A stretch of DNA of 64,000 nt from Notamacropus eugenii (GCF_028372415.1 NC_092873.1:355598128-355662127); one strand, 5' to 3'; shown: positions 27,801-36,676, counted from the first letter of the stretch. The notes: a model not told the origin generated them from the letters alone. Numbers and translations are program-made.

Positions 27801-30800
27801 CAAATGAGATGAAATTTGTAAAGCACTTGGCACAGCACCTGGGACACAGTAGGCACTACGCAAATGCTTATTCCTTCCTCACTCTTCCTCTAGTTCCCTA
27901 CTGCTGAAAGAACAAAGTGCAATAGCCTTACCCTGGAATTTAAGGCCCTCTGAAATCTAGTTCCTACCTGATTTTGCATTATTTGCCCTTTCATATACAT
28001 CCTCTATTCTAATTAACTATTAATTGTTCCCTGACCTTATCAAGCTAACTCCTGCTTCTATGAATTTTTTTCCCAAGTCACTGCCCACACCTGTATTACA
28101 CTTCTCATCTCCACTTCTGCAATTTCATAACTTTCTTCAGGACTCAGATTGGATGCCACTTTCTCTGAGGTATCTTCCCTGATGACCCCATGTTACTCCT
28201 CTCACCTTTAAACATTCCTAGGGCACTTTGCTCTCTCCTTTGCCTACCTTCTATTATGTTTAATTTTGCACACATCATTTCCTGCTGCCAACCCCAGAAG
28301 AATGTAAGCTTCTTGAGCTCAGGGGCTTTTTTCATGATTTACTAAGTGCTTGTCACACAGCCTGTTAATGTCTTTATTGAACTGAATAGTACAGGAAGGG
28401 CACCCAAGTACCACTTCTCAAATGCCCTCTATCTTATTTTTGGCTCATGAGTAGTTATACCCAGAGACCTTCAGCACCAGAAACTTTCATTTAGTGGGTA
28501 GTTCCAGTTGACAGCATAACGTGCCCTGTATTTAAAGCAAAAAGCTGTAAGGCATCCTCTATCACTGATATAATGCCTCCCACACCTTACCTGATTATAA
28601 TGGAAAAGAGGTTAAGAATATACCTTGCTGATGGCTGTGAGTACAGTTGAGTAAGACACCATCTGAGGGAGAGAAGCAGATAGGAAAAAGAAATACAGTA
28701 GATCTGAGTTAGGGAAGAATAAATAACAACTCAAATGATGTGTTAAGTTAATGCTGCTGATCAGAAGAGGCAGACTTAGAAACAAGGCATATCCTGGAAA
28801 TCTCATTCTTCCAAGAAACATTCCCCAATTTATTCTAAGAGTAACAGAAACATACCATTCCCTCATTCTTTCTTTGACAAAAATGTGAATACGTGTCATT
28901 GGTAAAACTATTAAAAAGCTGATGAGTCTTCTAGGGTCCTTTTACATTCTAACTCATTTACCAGACAATGATCAACTGACTGAGGATGGGCTAGAAAGAA
29001 AAATGTAACTTCAATCATAGAGAATGACTGTTATGACCAAGGACTAAAGAAAAGCATTTTCAGTAGTAAACGACTTATGGAATCATAAAGTCAAAAAGGT
29101 CTTTAAAGATAGCTAGTTCAAGCCCCTCATTTTACCAATGAGGGAACTGAGGTAATGAGTTTTCTGAACTGTGTGTTCGTCCTTCGTTGCCGAAGAAGAC
29201 CATGGCTTCGGAGAAATGATGACATGACTTGCACTTGACTTTTTGAGTGAGGGAGGGCTGTGCAGGTCACCAGCCTCACTTCTCCTCCAGAGCCATCTTA
29301 TTCATCAGGATGACTGGAGATGACCCAGGATGAGGCAGTTGGGATTAAGTGATTTGCCCAAGGTCACACAGCTAGTGAGTGTCAAGTGTCTGAGGTGAGA
29401 TTTGAACTGAGGTCCTCCTGACTCCTGCACTGGTGCTCCATCCACTGCCACCTAGCTGCCCCTAATGAGTTTGCTGAACTAGTATCTTAGCTATTACACA
29501 ACTTGGTTTGCTTTAAAGACACACATTCTTTGGGGTACATGCATTCCAAGAAAGTCTGCTAACAAAGAAAATTTCTATTAAATGAATGCACTTAAAAATT
29601 CAATAAATCTTTTAAAAATTATATGTTGAAAGGGAATAACTCATAAAACATGACTGTTATTACTACTCTTAATATTTGTATCAATATTGTACCTTCTTTA
29701 AAATTAGTATCTTCTGAACATAAAAATATAGTGAGAAATATATAATTTAAAGAACTGTAATTTTATTGCTATGGGTATCTCTTCTACAATTAACCAAGCC
29801 CTACTCTGAAGTCTTCTCAGTTTGGAAGACCTATTGTAGTCCTCCAAAGGCATAACCCTCAAGGACACAGGGTCGCCTAGGTAAGATATCACAACAGGAC
29901 CGTAGAAGGAGACCCAAAAATATAAAAAAATTAAAATACAATAAGCAAGCACAATTTATGGTCAAGAATGTAATAACTGGCAAATTACTAAGCAATTTCT
30001 GTAAAACGAATGCCCTGCTCCTTGTGACTTATTTAGGTCTATGCATATGCCAAATGCAATGTACTGGTCCTTGTTGGATATTAACTTGTTGTAGAAGTTT
30101 ACCTAACAAACCACAGAATGACATATACTCTAAAAAGAATCTGGTACTCTTGCCAGTAATGGAGGCAAGATCTCAAAGACAAAAAAGGATCCCTAAACTT
30201 TACTAAGTTCTGTGACTACCATTTCCTTCAGGTGAATAAAAATTCACTAAACCCTTAGTTCCTGGATCAGCTAGCTGGTGCGGTGGATGAACTGCCAGAT
30301 CTGGAATGGAGAAGACCCAAGTTCAAATCCACTTCAGATAGTTGCTAGCTGTGTGACTCTGGGCAAGTCACTTAACTCCATTTCCCTCAGTTTCCTCATC
30401 TGTAAAATAAGTTGGAGAAATGGCAAACCACTCCTGTATATCTGCCAAGTAAACCCAAAATGGGGTCACAAAGAGTTGGACAAGACTGAAGGTCCTTAAG
30501 TTCAGAATTCTTTCACGGGAGTTTCATTAAGGGGTAACCTGTAATATACTTGTAACCAGATCAACAAAGTACAAAACTAAAGGGAGGTCACAAAATGCTT
30601 TTTTATGCCTGTCTTATTAAGTTACATCCCACTACAACTACTCCAGTCCTTAATATCTACTCCCATAATGGCAACCGTCTAAATCATATCTCCCAGCAGG
30701 TAAAGGCTCTGTCAACTCACACAACGCTGTGCTGACCAGGAAGTCACTATTTTTTTAAATAAAATTTTTATCTTACTTGAAAATATAATGTATTATTTCC

Positions 30801-31408
30801 ATTATTATTATAAAGTACTGTGTTGTTCTCAACTAAAAAACGCCAATAAACGTGAACGTTTTCATGGGCAAAGCCCAGGAAAGGAGGATTGTCTATGGAC
30901 CTCAGCTGGTTTTTCTAAAGAACACAACTTCAGCCTGCTCGTTCCAAAGCTATCTCGAAGAGGCCCTTCCTGGGTGATTCAAGCACTGCTGCAGTTCCCC
31001 CCTTCATAAATGCTCTCCTTTCTACATCCATCACCAGCGGCTCCAAGGGGACTCATGGAACAAGGCCCTCCGGCTCTCTAGAGTCAGAGGGCGCATACCT
31101 GGGAGCTGATGGCGTACTTCAGGTACGACAGGATGAGAGGGTTGGGGGACGGTCCGATCATGGCCTGCTCCAGCAGGGCTTCTACAAGGGGAACACAAAG
31201 GGAATCGGGCTGATTCGGGGCCCCCTTCCTTCCCCGCTCCAGGCAGCCGCCCTCTCCCTCCCTGCAGACCTGCCAGATTGAGGATGTCCCAGGTGGCTCC
31301 CTTGGGGAAGAATTTCTTCATGTTGATCGCCCACTGATAGTCGCTCCATCGCTCCTTCCACGCCTGCAGGATGGCCTGCTTGAGATTCACCACCTTCATG
31401 GCTCCACT
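735..31408 (-). CDS. MED24: Mediator complex subunit 24 (MED24/TRAP100), complete gene, 25 coding exons
   Basis: MED24 is a nuclear tail-module subunit of Mediator, the bridge between activators such as nuclear receptors and RNA polymerase II. Coding exons on the minus strand, 5' to 3': 31399-31270, 31181-31099, 28662-28624, 27150-27077, 26566-26337, 21895-21784, 19004-18854, 18211-18098, 17589-17542, 17016-16934, 16630-16544, 16287-16176, 15775-15633, 14776-14739, 14371-14289, 13805-13627, 13518-13419, 13040-12865, 11747-11483, 5559-5378, 5149-5059, 4668-4569, 1686-1606, 1272-1124, 851-735. All junctions are GT-AG, phases join, and the sum is 2967 bases (988 codons plus stop). Human MED24 is 989 residues as I recall. 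It starts MKVVNLKQAILQAW and ends VAAKAIAAL. LXXLL-type stretches include LHWLL (exon 5), LTPLL (exon 10), LDLLL (exon 13) and LVALL (exon 16). No damage was seen. Exon numbers here count coding exons only. Confidence 0.97.
1124..1272 (-). CDS. MED24: MED24 coding exon 24
   Basis: Residues about 901-950, containing FVQWFMEECVDCLEQG and ending MPFTT before a gtaagt donor. The first codon (Ala) is split with exon 23. Confidence 0.95.
1606..1686 (-). CDS. MED24: MED24 coding exon 23
   Basis: Residues about 874-900 (TDRSMSSSLSASQMHTVNM...). The acceptor after ccccag was chosen over a downstream gacag because only it keeps the frame and avoids a stop. Confidence 0.93.
2480..2940 (+). repeat. CR1/L3-like LINE 3' fragment
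   Basis: The run 'ctctgcttaaagacctccactgatggggaactcactctc' (split here by family resemblance, not alignment) and the following 'cccattccttcc' phrase resemble the 3' region of old CR1/L3 LINEs in mammals. The assignment is from remembered consensus and is family-level only. Confidence 0.55.
2990..3770 (+). repeat. L2 LINE 3' fragments, interrupted
   Basis: Phrases such as 'tatcactcctctgctc' and 'attcaaggcctatcac' match the 3' part of L2 elements. A CA microsatellite and other bases interrupt it, so it is probably several pieces. Confidence 0.55.
3324..3374. repeat. CA/TA microsatellite
   Basis: An imperfect run of CA and TA dinucleotides in a MED24 intron. It is likely length-variable. Confidence 0.85.
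4569..4668 (-). CDS. MED24: MED24 coding exon 22
   Basis: Residues about 841-873, reading DYISLFPLDDTQPSKLMRLL and then an acidic SSNEDDAN stretch. Donor gtgagt. Confidence 0.95.
5059..5149 (-). CDS. MED24: MED24 coding exon 21
   Basis: Residues about 810-840: LAVWCALSSYSSHKGQAS followed by a basic RQKKRHRED patch that could act in nuclear localisation (inference). Donor gtaagt. Confidence 0.95.
5378..5559 (-). CDS. MED24: MED24 coding exon 20
   Basis: Residues about 750-809, starting ELLKETRKEYTLRAVELLYS and ending DPPGTALA with a split Lys codon. Acceptor ttccag, donor gtaagt. Confidence 0.95.
5780..7300 (-). repeat. L2 LINE, long degenerate minus-strand copy
   Basis: The plus strand shows the reverse complement of L2 3' sequence: 'gcacctgagctgaaccctgaa', then 'gcagaggagtaacac', 'gagtccaggcaagagg' and 'actagggtggtggcag', in the expected order. 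Ends are approximate. Confidence 0.6.
8760..9140 (+). repeat. LINE-1 3' end fragment
   Basis: 'gttggtggaactgtgaattg', 'gcaatttggaataatgc' and 'tgtgccatagaaatgatgac' follow the order of the L1 ORF2 tail and 3' UTR in marsupials. It is an old, non-coding piece. Confidence 0.7.
10200..10600 (-). repeat. CR1/L3-like piece followed by an L2 3' end
   Basis: 10310-10420 resembles the reverse complement of CR1/L3 ('ccatgttcagttctagg', 'gagaagggtaactaggatg'). 10470-10590 resembles the reverse complement of an L2 3' end ('tactgcgtgccaggcaatg'). The boundaries are not resolved. Confidence 0.5.
11483..11747 (-). CDS. MED24: MED24 coding exon 19 (largest)
   Basis: Residues about 661-749, containing VVIMSSILEHMCADVLQQTA, MPYWNLLPPKRPIKEVL and GGVYWFCNNLVK. 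The donor is gtgtgt, weaker than most in this gene, but the phase joins exon 20 exactly. Confidence 0.95.
12865..13040 (-). CDS. MED24: MED24 coding exon 18
   Basis: Residues about 603-660: KITDNIKGKVCSLAVCAVAW through ENTLQFYSE with a split Arg codon. The donor gtctgt departs from consensus but is the only one that keeps the phase. Confidence 0.94.
13419..13518 (-). CDS. MED24: MED24 coding exon 17
   Basis: Residues about 569-602: QMQWHEACLSISAAILEIL to LAFESIQ. The first base completes a split Val codon. Confidence 0.95.
13627..13805 (-). CDS. MED24: MED24 coding exon 16
   Basis: Residues about 510-568: VILSESSTVGEVPFFETWM to LVALLNNTSEMKLV, including an LVALL (LXXLL-type) motif. Confidence 0.95.
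14289..14371 (-). CDS. MED24: MED24 coding exon 15
   Basis: Residues about 482-509: KGASVRALLFDISFLMLCHV to AQTYGSE. Donor gtcagt. Confidence 0.95.
14739..14776 (-). CDS. MED24: MED24 coding exon 14 (38 bases)
   Basis: A micro-exon for residues about 469-481 (LNEFTKHINNEN), flanked by a ccacag acceptor and gtaagt donor. Both splits are in phase. This part of the protein is variable between mammals. Confidence 0.92.
15633..15775 (-). CDS. MED24: MED24 coding exon 13
   Basis: Residues about 422-468: TMDADHSKSPEGLLGVLG, then SLDLLLAAAAATGKLKSFAQ, with an LDLLL motif and a five-alanine run. Donor gtgagt. Confidence 0.95.
16176..16287 (-). CDS. MED24: MED24 coding exon 12
   Basis: Residues about 384-421: KADRELSPWLKSAENANIQ to AEPTVTNILK. 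Donor gtatgt. Confidence 0.95.
16544..16630 (-). CDS. MED24: MED24 coding exon 11
   Basis: Residues about 355-383: CDCINLLLQECSKQGLLSEE to LMDK plus a split Arg codon. Donor gtaagt. Confidence 0.95.
16934..17016 (-). CDS. MED24: MED24 coding exon 10
   Basis: Residues about 328-354: DFTEDVICAFEFLLKLTPLL to DKADQRC, with an LTPLL motif. Donor gtgagt. Confidence 0.95.
17542..17589 (-). CDS. MED24: MED24 coding exon 9 (48 bases)
   Basis: Residues 312-327 (IPQVLVKLKKYPQGDK), phase 0 on both sides, donor gtaagt. Confidence 0.95.
18098..18211 (-). CDS. MED24: MED24 coding exon 8
   Basis: Residues 274-311: HIPTPLFVLEIWKACFVGLI to LKWTAFTFLK. Phase 0 on both sides. Confidence 0.95.
18854..19004 (-). 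CDS. MED24: MED24 coding exon 7
   Basis: Residues about 223-273: IPIMLSLHSEQLHKTGFPTV to VEQLMMVKRMQ. The donor is gtgtgg. Confidence 0.95.
19400..21660 (+). mobile_element. HAL1-like (half-L1) retrotransposon copy in a MED24 intron
   Basis: A LINE-like unit of about 2.2 kb. A leader is followed by an L1-type ORF1 remnant (open 19896-20222), then a non-coding 3' part with the phrase 'gaatcacacaagaccc' and an A-rich end 'aaaataaaattaaaaaaac'. The ORF1 piece is a lysine/glutamate-rich coiled coil ending in the L1 signature TTDLENRSRRENTKIIGLTE. No reverse transcriptase or endonuclease coding lies between ORF1 and the tail, the hallmark of HAL1 elements. It lies antisense to MED24. Frameshifts and stops make it inactive. 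Exact ends and target-site duplications were not resolved. Confidence 0.7.
21784..21895 (-). CDS. MED24: MED24 coding exon 6
   Basis: Residues about 186-222: SWTAIEQSLLKFGETFASL to AEECGALIR with split Ser codons at both ends. Donor gtatca. Confidence 0.95.
22150..22730 (+). repeat. LINE-1 3' end (marsupial type)
   Basis: 'aaaatatttatagcag', 'gtggtggcaaagaactg', 'aatactactgtgctataa' and 'gcagaacattgtacatag' are the ordered landmarks of the marsupial L1 ORF2 tail and 3' UTR. It ends in an A-rich tail near 22710-22730. Confidence 0.8.
22736..22852 (+). repeat. tRNA-derived SINE (marsupial type)
   Basis: Starts GAGGCAGCTAGGGAGGTTAG and contains 'tagctgtgtgacgctgg', the head of the common marsupial tRNA SINE. 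It directly follows the L1 tail. Confidence 0.75.
22978..23217 (-). repeat. tRNA-derived SINE, minus orientation
   Basis: 'ttgttgttcagtcacgtctg', 'tggtttgccattttcttctcc' and 'cagatgaggaaactgaggca' mark the reverse complement of the longer SINE form with a 'gacatgactgaac'-type tail. Confidence 0.75.
24390..24545 (+). repeat. LINE-1 ORF2 scrap
   Basis: 'aatgctataccaatcaaatt' and 'aaaattcatttgctaaaa' resemble the ORF2 segment of mammalian L1. It is short and non-coding. Confidence 0.55.
24900..25980 (-). repeat. L1/HAL1 5' region in antisense
   Basis: 'tattcctgggagttttcatt', 'gatgtaaatagctttaag' and 'ctgttttccaggtgagttg' read as the reverse complement of an L1-type ORF1 coiled-coil region. The flanking pyrimidine-rich part (24900-25240) resembles sequence commonly linked to marsupial L1/HAL1. 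Ends are uncertain. Confidence 0.55.
26337..26566 (-). CDS. MED24: MED24 coding exon 5
   Basis: Residues about 109-185: CHGKAEECIGLCRALLSALH, then LHWLLRCTTASAERLREGLE, ending HIAKLEEA. Donor gtatgt. Confidence 0.95.
26652..26834. repeat. TIR-flanked MITE-like repeat, copy 1
   Basis: Begins 'gttcttaacctg', ends near 'gagaactcctg', and has the internal core 'aatgcataaaataaac'. Shared with copies at about 32058, 40019 and 58661. Probably a non-autonomous DNA transposon; I did not assign a family name. Confidence 0.6.
27077..27150 (-). CDS. MED24: MED24 coding exon 4
   Basis: Residues 85-109: FDDFSRNLCIQALLDIMDMF to CDRL plus a split Ser codon. Donor gtagct. Confidence 0.95.
27190..28380 (+). 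repeat. L2 LINE 3' portion with an inserted SINE 3' end
   Basis: Ordered L2 landmarks: 'gatgactcccaaatttata', 'caacatgtccaaaactgaac', 'cccttgctcaaaaaacatc' and 'agaatgtaagcttcttgagc'. At about 27800-27890 a MIR/CORE-SINE-like tail ('aaagcacttggcacagcacc') interrupts it. It fills most of the intron between coding exons 3 and 4. Confidence 0.75.
28624..28662 (-). CDS. MED24: MED24 coding exon 3 (39 bases)
   Basis: A micro-exon, residues 72-84 (MVSYSTVLTAISK), phase 0 on both sides, with acceptor ccctcag and donor gtatat. Confidence 0.95.
29171..29462 (-). repeat. Full-length tRNA-derived marsupial SINE, minus orientation
   Basis: The reverse complement starts GGGGCAGCTAGGTGGCAGTG, contains 'ctagctgtgtgaccttggg' and runs on through a second module ('cctgcacagccctccctcac') to 'cgaaggacgaacacac'. 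It matches the plus-strand copy at 36366-36676 along its length. Confidence 0.85.
30263..30493 (+). repeat. tRNA-derived SINE
   Basis: 'cagctagctggtgcggtgg', 'gctagctgtgtgactctggg', 'caaaccactcctgtatatc' and 'ggtcacaaagagttggacaa' mark the SINE form with the long 3' module. Confidence 0.8.
31099..31181 (-). CDS. MED24: MED24 coding exon 2
   Basis: Residues about 44-71: EALLEQAMIGPSPNPLILSY to LKYAISSQ. Acceptor ttgtag, donor gtatgc. Confidence 0.95.
31270..31408 (-). CDS. MED24: MED24 coding exon 1 with start codon
   Basis: The start ATG is at 31399-31397, in context GGAGCCATGA, a good Kozak match. It encodes residues 1-43 (MKVVNLKQAILQAWKERWSD...). The nine bases 31400-31408 are 5' UTR after a cctcag acceptor. 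Donor gtctgc. Confidence 0.94.
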
Positions 31409-31699
31409 CTGAGGCGGTGGGGGCAAGGGAAGGCTGGGTCAGGGCCCGGGAGACCGGGCTCGCCTAGTTTCGGGGGTCTCCCCGCTTCTCGCCCCGAGCC
31501 CGGCCCCAGAACGTCCGGGAAGCTCTGAGACTGGGGCTGACCAGGCAGCAAGGGGTTAAGCCGGCTCTGGCTGTCAGTACCAAACCCTCAGGGCAGAGAA
31601 GTCCCCCGGACCTCCCCACACGCCCTCATCACCCCGACTCCCTTTTTCCTCCAGCCCCCTCGTCCCCACTGCGGAGTTTTTAGTTGAAGGCTAAAAGGT

Positions 31700-31985
31700 T
31701 TCAGTCTCAACAGACTCACGCACGCCGGAAGTTACTTCTCTAAGACAGGAAGTACGGCCATTTTGGCTTCCACCAAAGAAAGAGCTCACACCTAATTGGT
31801 CGGGCACAGTCACCGAGAGCCAATGGAAATATCCGAAGAAAGGCGCTTGGACGACCCTCGCTTGATTTCTGGGAGTTGTGGTTTTAGACGCTGCTGACGC
31901 ACGGGGGAACTGAGATAGGTCGCTAGCGGAAGCTCGATCAGGTCCCGCCTTCAATTCTCTTTTCCTAGCACACTGACGTCATTGC
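31700..31985 (-). promoter_or_regulatory. MED24: MED24 first exon and CpG-rich promoter
   Basis: A minus-strand donor (gtgagt at 31719-31714) ends a short non-coding first exon at 31720. Just upstream on the minus strand are an ETS-like ACTTCCGG (about 31724-31731), a YY1-like AAAATGGCC (about 31757-31765), inverted and direct CCAAT boxes near 31795 and 31821, and a perfect CRE palindrome TGACGTCA at 31974-31981. There is no TATA box. The start site, probably about 31765, is inferred. Confidence 0.65.
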
Positions 31986-32057
31986 ACGGGGTTGCAGGAC
32001 CTCGGCTCCTGGCGTCATGGTCAGGACCAGAAGTTGAGAATTCCTCTTCTATCATAG

Positions 32058-32205
32058 CATAGACCCCTTAAACACGCTAGTACATCCAATGAACTTTAAA
32101 TAGTGTTTATAAATGCGTAAAATAAAATACATAAGACTACAAAGAAAATCAGTTCTACCAAAATTCAGTTATTAAAATTAAAAAAAACATTCTGGACCTG
32201 AAGTA
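32058..32205. repeat. TIR-flanked MITE-like repeat, copy 2
   Basis: Carries the same core ('aatgcgtaaaataaaatac', 'tacaaagaaaatcag') as the copies at 26652, 40019 and 58661. It sits between the two CRE-type sites upstream of MED24. Its ends have decayed. Confidence 0.55.
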
Positions 32206-32230
32206 TCTTTGAATCATACCAGTTGCCTTG

Positions 32231-32238
32231 TGACGTCA
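32231..32238. promoter_or_regulatory. Second CRE palindrome TGACGTCA
   Basis: A perfect 8-base CRE about 250 bases from the first one at 31974. It is a candidate CREB/ATF site for the divergent promoter region. Function is inferred from motif only. Confidence 0.4.
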
Positions 32239-32794
32239 TATCTTACTTCACTGTGCCTGCTGGCGGTTGGGTGAAGGTCGTGGAGGGGTCCCCTGAATTC
32301 TGCATCTCCCGCCCCGCTCTTGAATTCTCTTTCCTAGCCGAGAAGCCTGGGGGTGAGGGTCGTGGGGGCTGGGGGAAGAAAGGAGAGGATCCTTCATCCT
32401 GGTTTTGCATAGGAAATTGTGCCACAGGATAACGGGTTTTAGGGCAGAGAAGAGTGCCCTTCGGGCCCAACCGCCAACATTCTCCTTTGAATGAGCAAAG
32501 GGGAAACTGAGGTTCGAAAGGAAGGTGAGAGTCTAGCTGGGAAAATGCCAAATACCACACATCTAGCCTCTCTGAATTAGCAAACGGGAAACTGAGGCGT
32601 GAGACAAAGATGTCCCACCTATTCCTAGACGAGAGTCTAGCTGTCCATTTTATAGGCCTCAAACACACTGGCTTTTCGGATATCAGCCTTGCCCACTGAG
32701 GTCAAGAATACAGAAAGCAGAGGGAAATAAGGGGTAGAGTGCAAGAGTGGTCACCCCCTTCCCCTGCCTCCGAAACTGAGGTTTCACAGCACTT

Positions 32795-33018
32795 GGCAGC
32801 TAGGTGGCGCGATGTCTGTGTAGCACTCTGAACCTGGAGCTGCGTTCTTAATCCAGTCTTAATGCAGGGCAGGTCGCTTTGTCCATCTGCGTTATCATCC
32901 GTAAAATGGGTATAATAATAGCACCTACCTCTCTGAGATCTCTTGAGGATCAAATGAGGCATCTGTAAAACACTATGCAAATCTTAAAGCACTATATTCA
33001 TGCTAGCCACTACTATTA
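32795..33018 (+). repeat. SINE with tRNA-type head and MIR/CORE-like tail
   Basis: 'ggcagctaggtggcgcgatg' at the head and 'gaggatcaaatgaggcatc' near the tail, typical of marsupial CORE-type SINEs. Confidence 0.7.
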
Positions 33019-36000
33019 TCTTGTGCCCTTTTCTCTCCAAAACTCCCCTTCTTTCCTTGCTCCCTACCCTTTACTACTGGTGTTCCTAACTTACAGATAT
33101 AGTGGGAAATACTATTCCTATAAAACTGCTGGTAAAGGAAGAAGACAGGTGAGCTGTGGCCCTTTGCCTTGAACCCCCTACCCTATACCTTACTGTGACC
33201 ATCTCTCTCTCTCTCTCTTTCCTCTCTTTACCTATCTTTCTTTCCTCACTTCCCCCCTCCTTTAATATCCCCTCATTATCTGTAAAGCTTTGATCTTATT
33301 CCTTCAATATGTCCCTCACTGAGCTGTAACTCCTCTCAATTGCCCCTTCTCTACCTAATCTCACCAATGGTTAGGAAACATTTGAGGACTGTAGAGCCAG
33401 CCACTCAGACAGTGGAGCCCATAGTGGGAGAGAAGAATATTTGGGGGATGAGGATGTCAGCATTCAGAGTTTAGACCCTCCCCTTCTGGCAAAGAGTTCT
33501 GGATAACTGTCTCTGGGGCCTCCCTTTTCCCCATTTCCAGTTCCAGACTAGAAGACATCCTCTATAGTTCCCTCCTTCTTCCTCCCACTTTCCCTCCTCC
33601 CACACCAATTCTCTGTCTCAAAGATCAGGAAAGGGAAGATTTTCCTTGGGGTTAGACTACAGTTCCAGTCTATCTCTATTCCAGTTTTTGTTTCAATATC
33701 TTCTTCCCTGAACAATTTCTTTGGAAACCCTTGACTCTCTTTAGCCAGCTGCTTTCTTCTCTTGAACTCAGAGACAGTCTTCCCCTGCCAGGACAACTCC
33801 AACTTCCCACCTGGCCAAGCCCACTGTAAGGATAGGACTGCCACATCATTATTTATTTATGATATGATATTTATGATATGATGAGAGGACTGGGTCTTCA
33901 TGGTTGTCATCATGAAAGCCGTAGTCAAACACATTCGAGCTGCCAAAAGTTCTCTTCCAATATTAATTCAACCTCATTGTTACCCCACTACTCCACCTCC
34001 CCCCATCCTTTCTTACAAATTCACTCATAACAAGGAACCTAAGCTACTGTTTCTTAGACCCATTCCCCTTTCCTCCTTCACTTCCAGAGTTAGACAGAAC
34101 CAAGGGAAGAAAGGCCCTGAGTATTGAAGAAAGGGCCAATTTCTACCCATACCAGGGAAAAGCCCATGAAGAAAAAATGACATGGCAACATCTGGTGCAG
34201 CTGCAGAGAATTTGGAAAGGAGTCTGGGAAAGGTCAATGAGGAGTCAGGGAATATTGGTTGAGGAAGTTTCACCGCCCAACTAGGAAAGGGTGTCAGGAA
34301 GACAGTGATAGAAATTCTGTTTGTTACATGGCACAGGAATGTCAAAGAACTTCTTGGAGTAGGGCACCTAAGAGATATCCACCTATTTTCTTTCAAAGGG
34401 AGACCAAGGCTCTAGGCTAGATGCCACTATTATAGCACTGCTTCCTGAAAATATGCCCAGGTGCCAACTGAGGGGAGTCAACTGGCAACAGATGTGGGAA
34501 AGAGAAGTTCAGCAAAGTGCCCCCCACACACACACAAAGACACACACACAAATAGCTAACACTAGGTCTAGCTCACCTCAGAAGTGACTGCCTTCCATTC
34601 CCACCCCTAACTCCTAGCCTATATCTTCCTTTCTCTATATTCAGAGAGGAGGATGTCCATAGCTCTGTGCTTCTTTACAAGGATCAATTTCTAAGGGAAG
34701 CCAAGAATTCCCTTCATTCACCCCTGGGAGGGGATTTTCACTTTCTTTGTTTCTCTTCATTTGTGCCTGTCCCATCTCTATAACTCCCCAAAAGAAATGG
34801 GTATGGCCAATTCCTCCCACCAGCCAGGAGAAAAAAGAAGTGAAAGATAGAAACTATCCAAGGTGCTGAAAAGGAAAAATTGAACCCAGACCTTAGAGCA
34901 GCTTCACCTTGTCTCAGTCACCAGAATTCCTGAGATAATCTCCTATCCTCACTCACCCAACATGTTCCCTTTATCAGGAAGAGAAAAATCAGCCACATGA
35001 CCTTGGCACCTAGACACAGAAAGGAGCCACATGTACCCAGGTCTTGATAATTGTTCCCTCTGCCATATTATCCCTTTTTCCATCTCCTTGCCCCATATTC
35101 TGATTGCAAAGGACCAACCCTCTCCTAGACAAAGTGTGTCATCATCATCACCCTTCTTCTAGACTTAAGGTATGACCTTTAATCTAGAGGTTAAAGGTGG
35201 GAATAATTAATAGTTAATAAGTGTGCAGGGGGATTGTAATGAGTTTGGTGTAAATGAAATTTGGCAGACATTTATGAGAAGAGGAGAGAGTTCATACCGA
35301 AGGTTGGAATCCGAGAGAGAATTTGGGATCCATGTTTGTCTCACTTGGAGATAACCCAGAAAAATCTGGTTTGGTGGAGGGCAGAGGTCAAACCTCTTCA
35401 ACCTCCCTCTTGTTTTATATATAAGGTCATTCTTTCGCCTGTCCTGTGTTGAGCTTTCTTATTAAGTCTTTTCCCATAGTCCTCCCCCAAATTCCCTTTC
35501 CTGTCTTTTGAGTGCCCAAGTGGGGTAAAGGGAAATCAGAGATTGGGGAGAAAACATGAGTAATTATTGTGGGGGACTTAAGTGGCCTCCTTAGTACTTA
35601 TCAGGGTAATTGCTGGATAATTTCCCAACTGTCTGCCTTTCCCAGTCCCTTATTCCTCCAAGTCTACCAAATCTATTTCCTCCCTCCCCTTGCCCCCAAC
35701 AGCCCATCCCTACCTCCACCATACACTTCTCTTCTTTCCTTTTCCTAGGATCCCAATAACCAATCTCCTTTCTGAAAAATAAATATTCCTGATAAGAAAA
35801 ATACCTATATTCCTGATTTCATCAACCATCTGTACCTCAGTTTCCCCTGCTCTCCTTTTCCTCCTCCCCAGTGCTCAGAGGTCTGTCAAGCAGTGAGGTA
35901 ATGCCAAGACAGCTTGGAGAGTTTCCTTCACATTTCATCTGCTGGTACCAACTCTCTTTAGGCTAGGGGAGTGCTGGGGGTGGGGGAGACAGAGAGCTTA

Positions 36001-36365
36001 TTTCCACAACTGGCTAGTTGATGGCCAGTATCCCCCACCTGTCACTAGGATATGAAATGATTACAGGGGCATGGAGTTGTATGAGGTGTTGGCTCTTAGG
36101 CAGAGGTCTTCTTAGGGAGATAACTATCTAGAATCCCTATTGATAGGGGAATAGGAGAGGGAGAAATTGTGGGGGTACACCATAATAACAGAAAGAGGGA
36201 AAGAGGAGGTGTTTGGATACAGCTTTTGTCAACAATAGCCAGAGAACAGGCTGTTCCTTAGACCACCCTTTCTCAGGTTCCTTTTCCTGTCTCTCCTATC
36301 CTTAATATACTATAGTCTCCTATTCCCTTCTCCCTTCTCTTCCTTTCCACCACCTCAGAGTACAG

Positions 36366-36676
36366 GGGCAGCTAGGTGGTGCAGTGGATAAAGCACCAGT
36401 GCAGGAGTCAGGAGGAGCTGAGTTCTAATCTCACCTCACACACTTGACACTCATTAGCTGTGTGACCTTGAGCAAGTCACTTAACCCCAATTGCCTCATC
36501 CTGGGTCATCTCTAGTGATCCTGATGAATATCTGGTCACTGGATTCAGATAGTTCTGGAGGAGAAGTAAGGCTAGTGACCTGCACAGCCCTCCCTCACTC
36601 AAAACAAAGTCAAGTGCAAGTCAGGTCATTATTTCTCTGATGGCATGGTCTTCTGCGGCAATGGAGGACAAACACA
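36366..36676 (+). repeat. Full-length tRNA-derived marsupial SINE
   Basis: Starts GGCAGCTAGGTGGTGCAGTG, carries 'tagctgtgtgaccttgagc', and ends 'ggcaatggaggacaaacac'. It pairs in inverted orientation with 29171-29462. Confidence 0.85.

Noticed and set aside
32243..32668. 141-codon minus-strand frame upstream of MED24
   Set aside because: It lies in a GC-rich promoter flank and reads no known domain. Chance opening is more likely than a small gene.
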